A stretch of DNA of 5,873 nt from Caldifarciminota bacterium (GTDB lineage Bacteria; Hydrothermota; Hydrothermia; S141-80), in assembly GCA_015490255.1 (NCBI GenBank), contig WFYF01000067.1, positions 1 through 5,873 on the forward strand, in the 5' to 3' direction. The notes beneath the pieces were generated by a model. It saw only the letters and a program-made list of their open reading frames with translations. It did not search any database and had not been told where the DNA came from. Position 1 is the first letter of the stretch. Every line of letters starts with the position of its first letter. Position numbers and translations under genes: made by a program. Below are positions 5,362 through 5,873 of the stretch, one piece after another.

Positions 5362-5873
5362 CCGGCAACCTCCGGAGTTCCTGGACCAGTCGCTCCAGGT
5401 GATCCCGGGCTTCTTTCTCCACCTCCTCCCAGGAGATGGGCGTGGCCCCCAGATGCATCACCTCCCGACCGGCGAGGAGCGTGGCGAACAGAGCGGCTTC
5501 CACCGGGTCCGCACCGCCTGTCAGGGCAAAGGCCATGCCGGCCAGAACCGCGTCCCCCGCACCCGTCACGTCATACACCTCGTGGCGGGTGGAGGGGAGT
5601 TCCGCTCCCCCTCCGGTGCTTGCGAGCACCATGCCGTCCGGACCCAGGGTGACAAGCAGCAAACGGGTGTTCAGGTGGGTCCGGGCTTCCTGAAGCCCGG
5701 CAGGTGTGAGGGGAAACCGTCCCCACCGGAGATATTCGGCACGGTTGGGTTTGATCAGCGAGACATTCCGGTAGGCGTCCATATGGGCGGGTTTGGGATC
5801 CACAAACACCGGCCGCCCGTTGCAGGCTTCCACGAAGAGGGGGATCCGTTCGGGCGTGAAAATTCCCTTGGCA
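5351..5873 (-). CDS. D-glycero-beta-D-manno-heptose-7-phosphate kinase, RfaE1/HldA type (5' end outside window)
   Basis: The frame is open from the right edge (first full codon at 5872-5870) to the TGA at 5353-5351, giving 173 visible C-terminal residues. They show the ribokinase/PfkB fold: AKGIFTPERIP at the edge, VFVDPK, IKPNRAEY, LLLVTLGPDGMVL and the signature YDVTGAGDAVLAGM. The catalytic base Asp of GAGD is encoded at 5554-5552. The AKG, DPK and LGATPIS segments resemble the kinase domain of HldE/RfaE. The enzyme phosphorylates heptose-7-phosphate at C1 to make the 1,7-bisphosphate, directly after GmhA. The protein stops just past the kinase domain, without the C-terminal nucleotidyltransferase half of E. 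coli HldE, so it is a stand-alone kinase. The adenylyltransferase and the GmhB phosphatase must be encoded elsewhere. The GTG at 5833 is internal to the domain and not the real start. Other PfkB sugar kinases are a less likely reading, given the gmhA overlap. Confidence 0.88.
   Translation of the reverse strand, partial: AKGIFTPERIPLFVEACNGRPVFVDPKPAHMDAYRNVSLIKPNRAEYLRWGRFPLTPAGLQEARTHLNTRLLLVTLGPDGMVLASTGGGAELPSTRHEVYDVTGAGDAVLAGMAFALTGGADPVEAALFATLLAGREVMHLGATPISWEEVEKEARDHLERLVQELRRLPDGP

Noticed and set aside
4855..5652. 265-residue plus-strand open frame across gmhA and the kinase gene
   Set aside because: It is antisense to two genes with intact motifs, and its Pro/Gly/Arg-rich translation shows no domain.

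Overview
The window comes from a GC-rich Gram-negative (diderm) bacterium. Two things show the second membrane: an apolipoprotein N-acyltransferase (Lnt), and two enzymes of the heptose pathway that feeds the lipopolysaccharide (LPS) inner core. The first, partial gene ends in a domain resembling a type IX secretion (T9SS) or FlgD-like C-terminal sorting domain. That points loosely to the FCB group (Bacteroidetes, Fibrobacteres and relatives) or a related uncultured phylum; no finer placement can be supported from the sequence alone.

Left half, plus strand: (i) the 3' end of a secreted protein with an FG-GAP-like calcium loop and a sorting-type tail (to 502); (ii) an NMT1/SsuA-type solute-binding protein with an uncleaved-looking N-terminal anchor (552-1568); (iii) Lnt (1558-3129), overlapping the previous gene by 11 bases; (iv) after a 94-base gap that holds a GC hairpin, a compact PAP2 phosphatase (3224-3772). 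Genes ii to iv probably share a transcript and all act at the inner membrane or periplasmic face.

Right half, minus strand: a PfkB-family heptose-7-phosphate kinase (RfaE1/HldA type, cut by the right edge), GmhA (sedoheptulose-7-phosphate isomerase) and a prohibitin-type SPFH membrane protein. These are packed with 11- and 4-base overlaps, so they look like one translationally coupled operon. Downstream on the same strand is tRNA-Thr(CGT), preceded by its own good sigma70-type promoter whose -35 box overlaps the SPFH stop codon.

The two gene sets converge at the tRNA. Its encoded CCA end touches the PAP2 stop codon with no base between. GmhA and the kinase catalyse consecutive steps: sedoheptulose-7-P to D-glycero-D-manno-heptose-7-P, then to the 1,7-bisphosphate, on the way to ADP-heptose. 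Together with Lnt and PAP2 the window has an envelope-biogenesis theme. I see no CRISPR array, insertion sequence or integrase, and no gene-free stretch above 300 bases. Nothing here is convincingly a new system; the most interesting points are gene arrangements.
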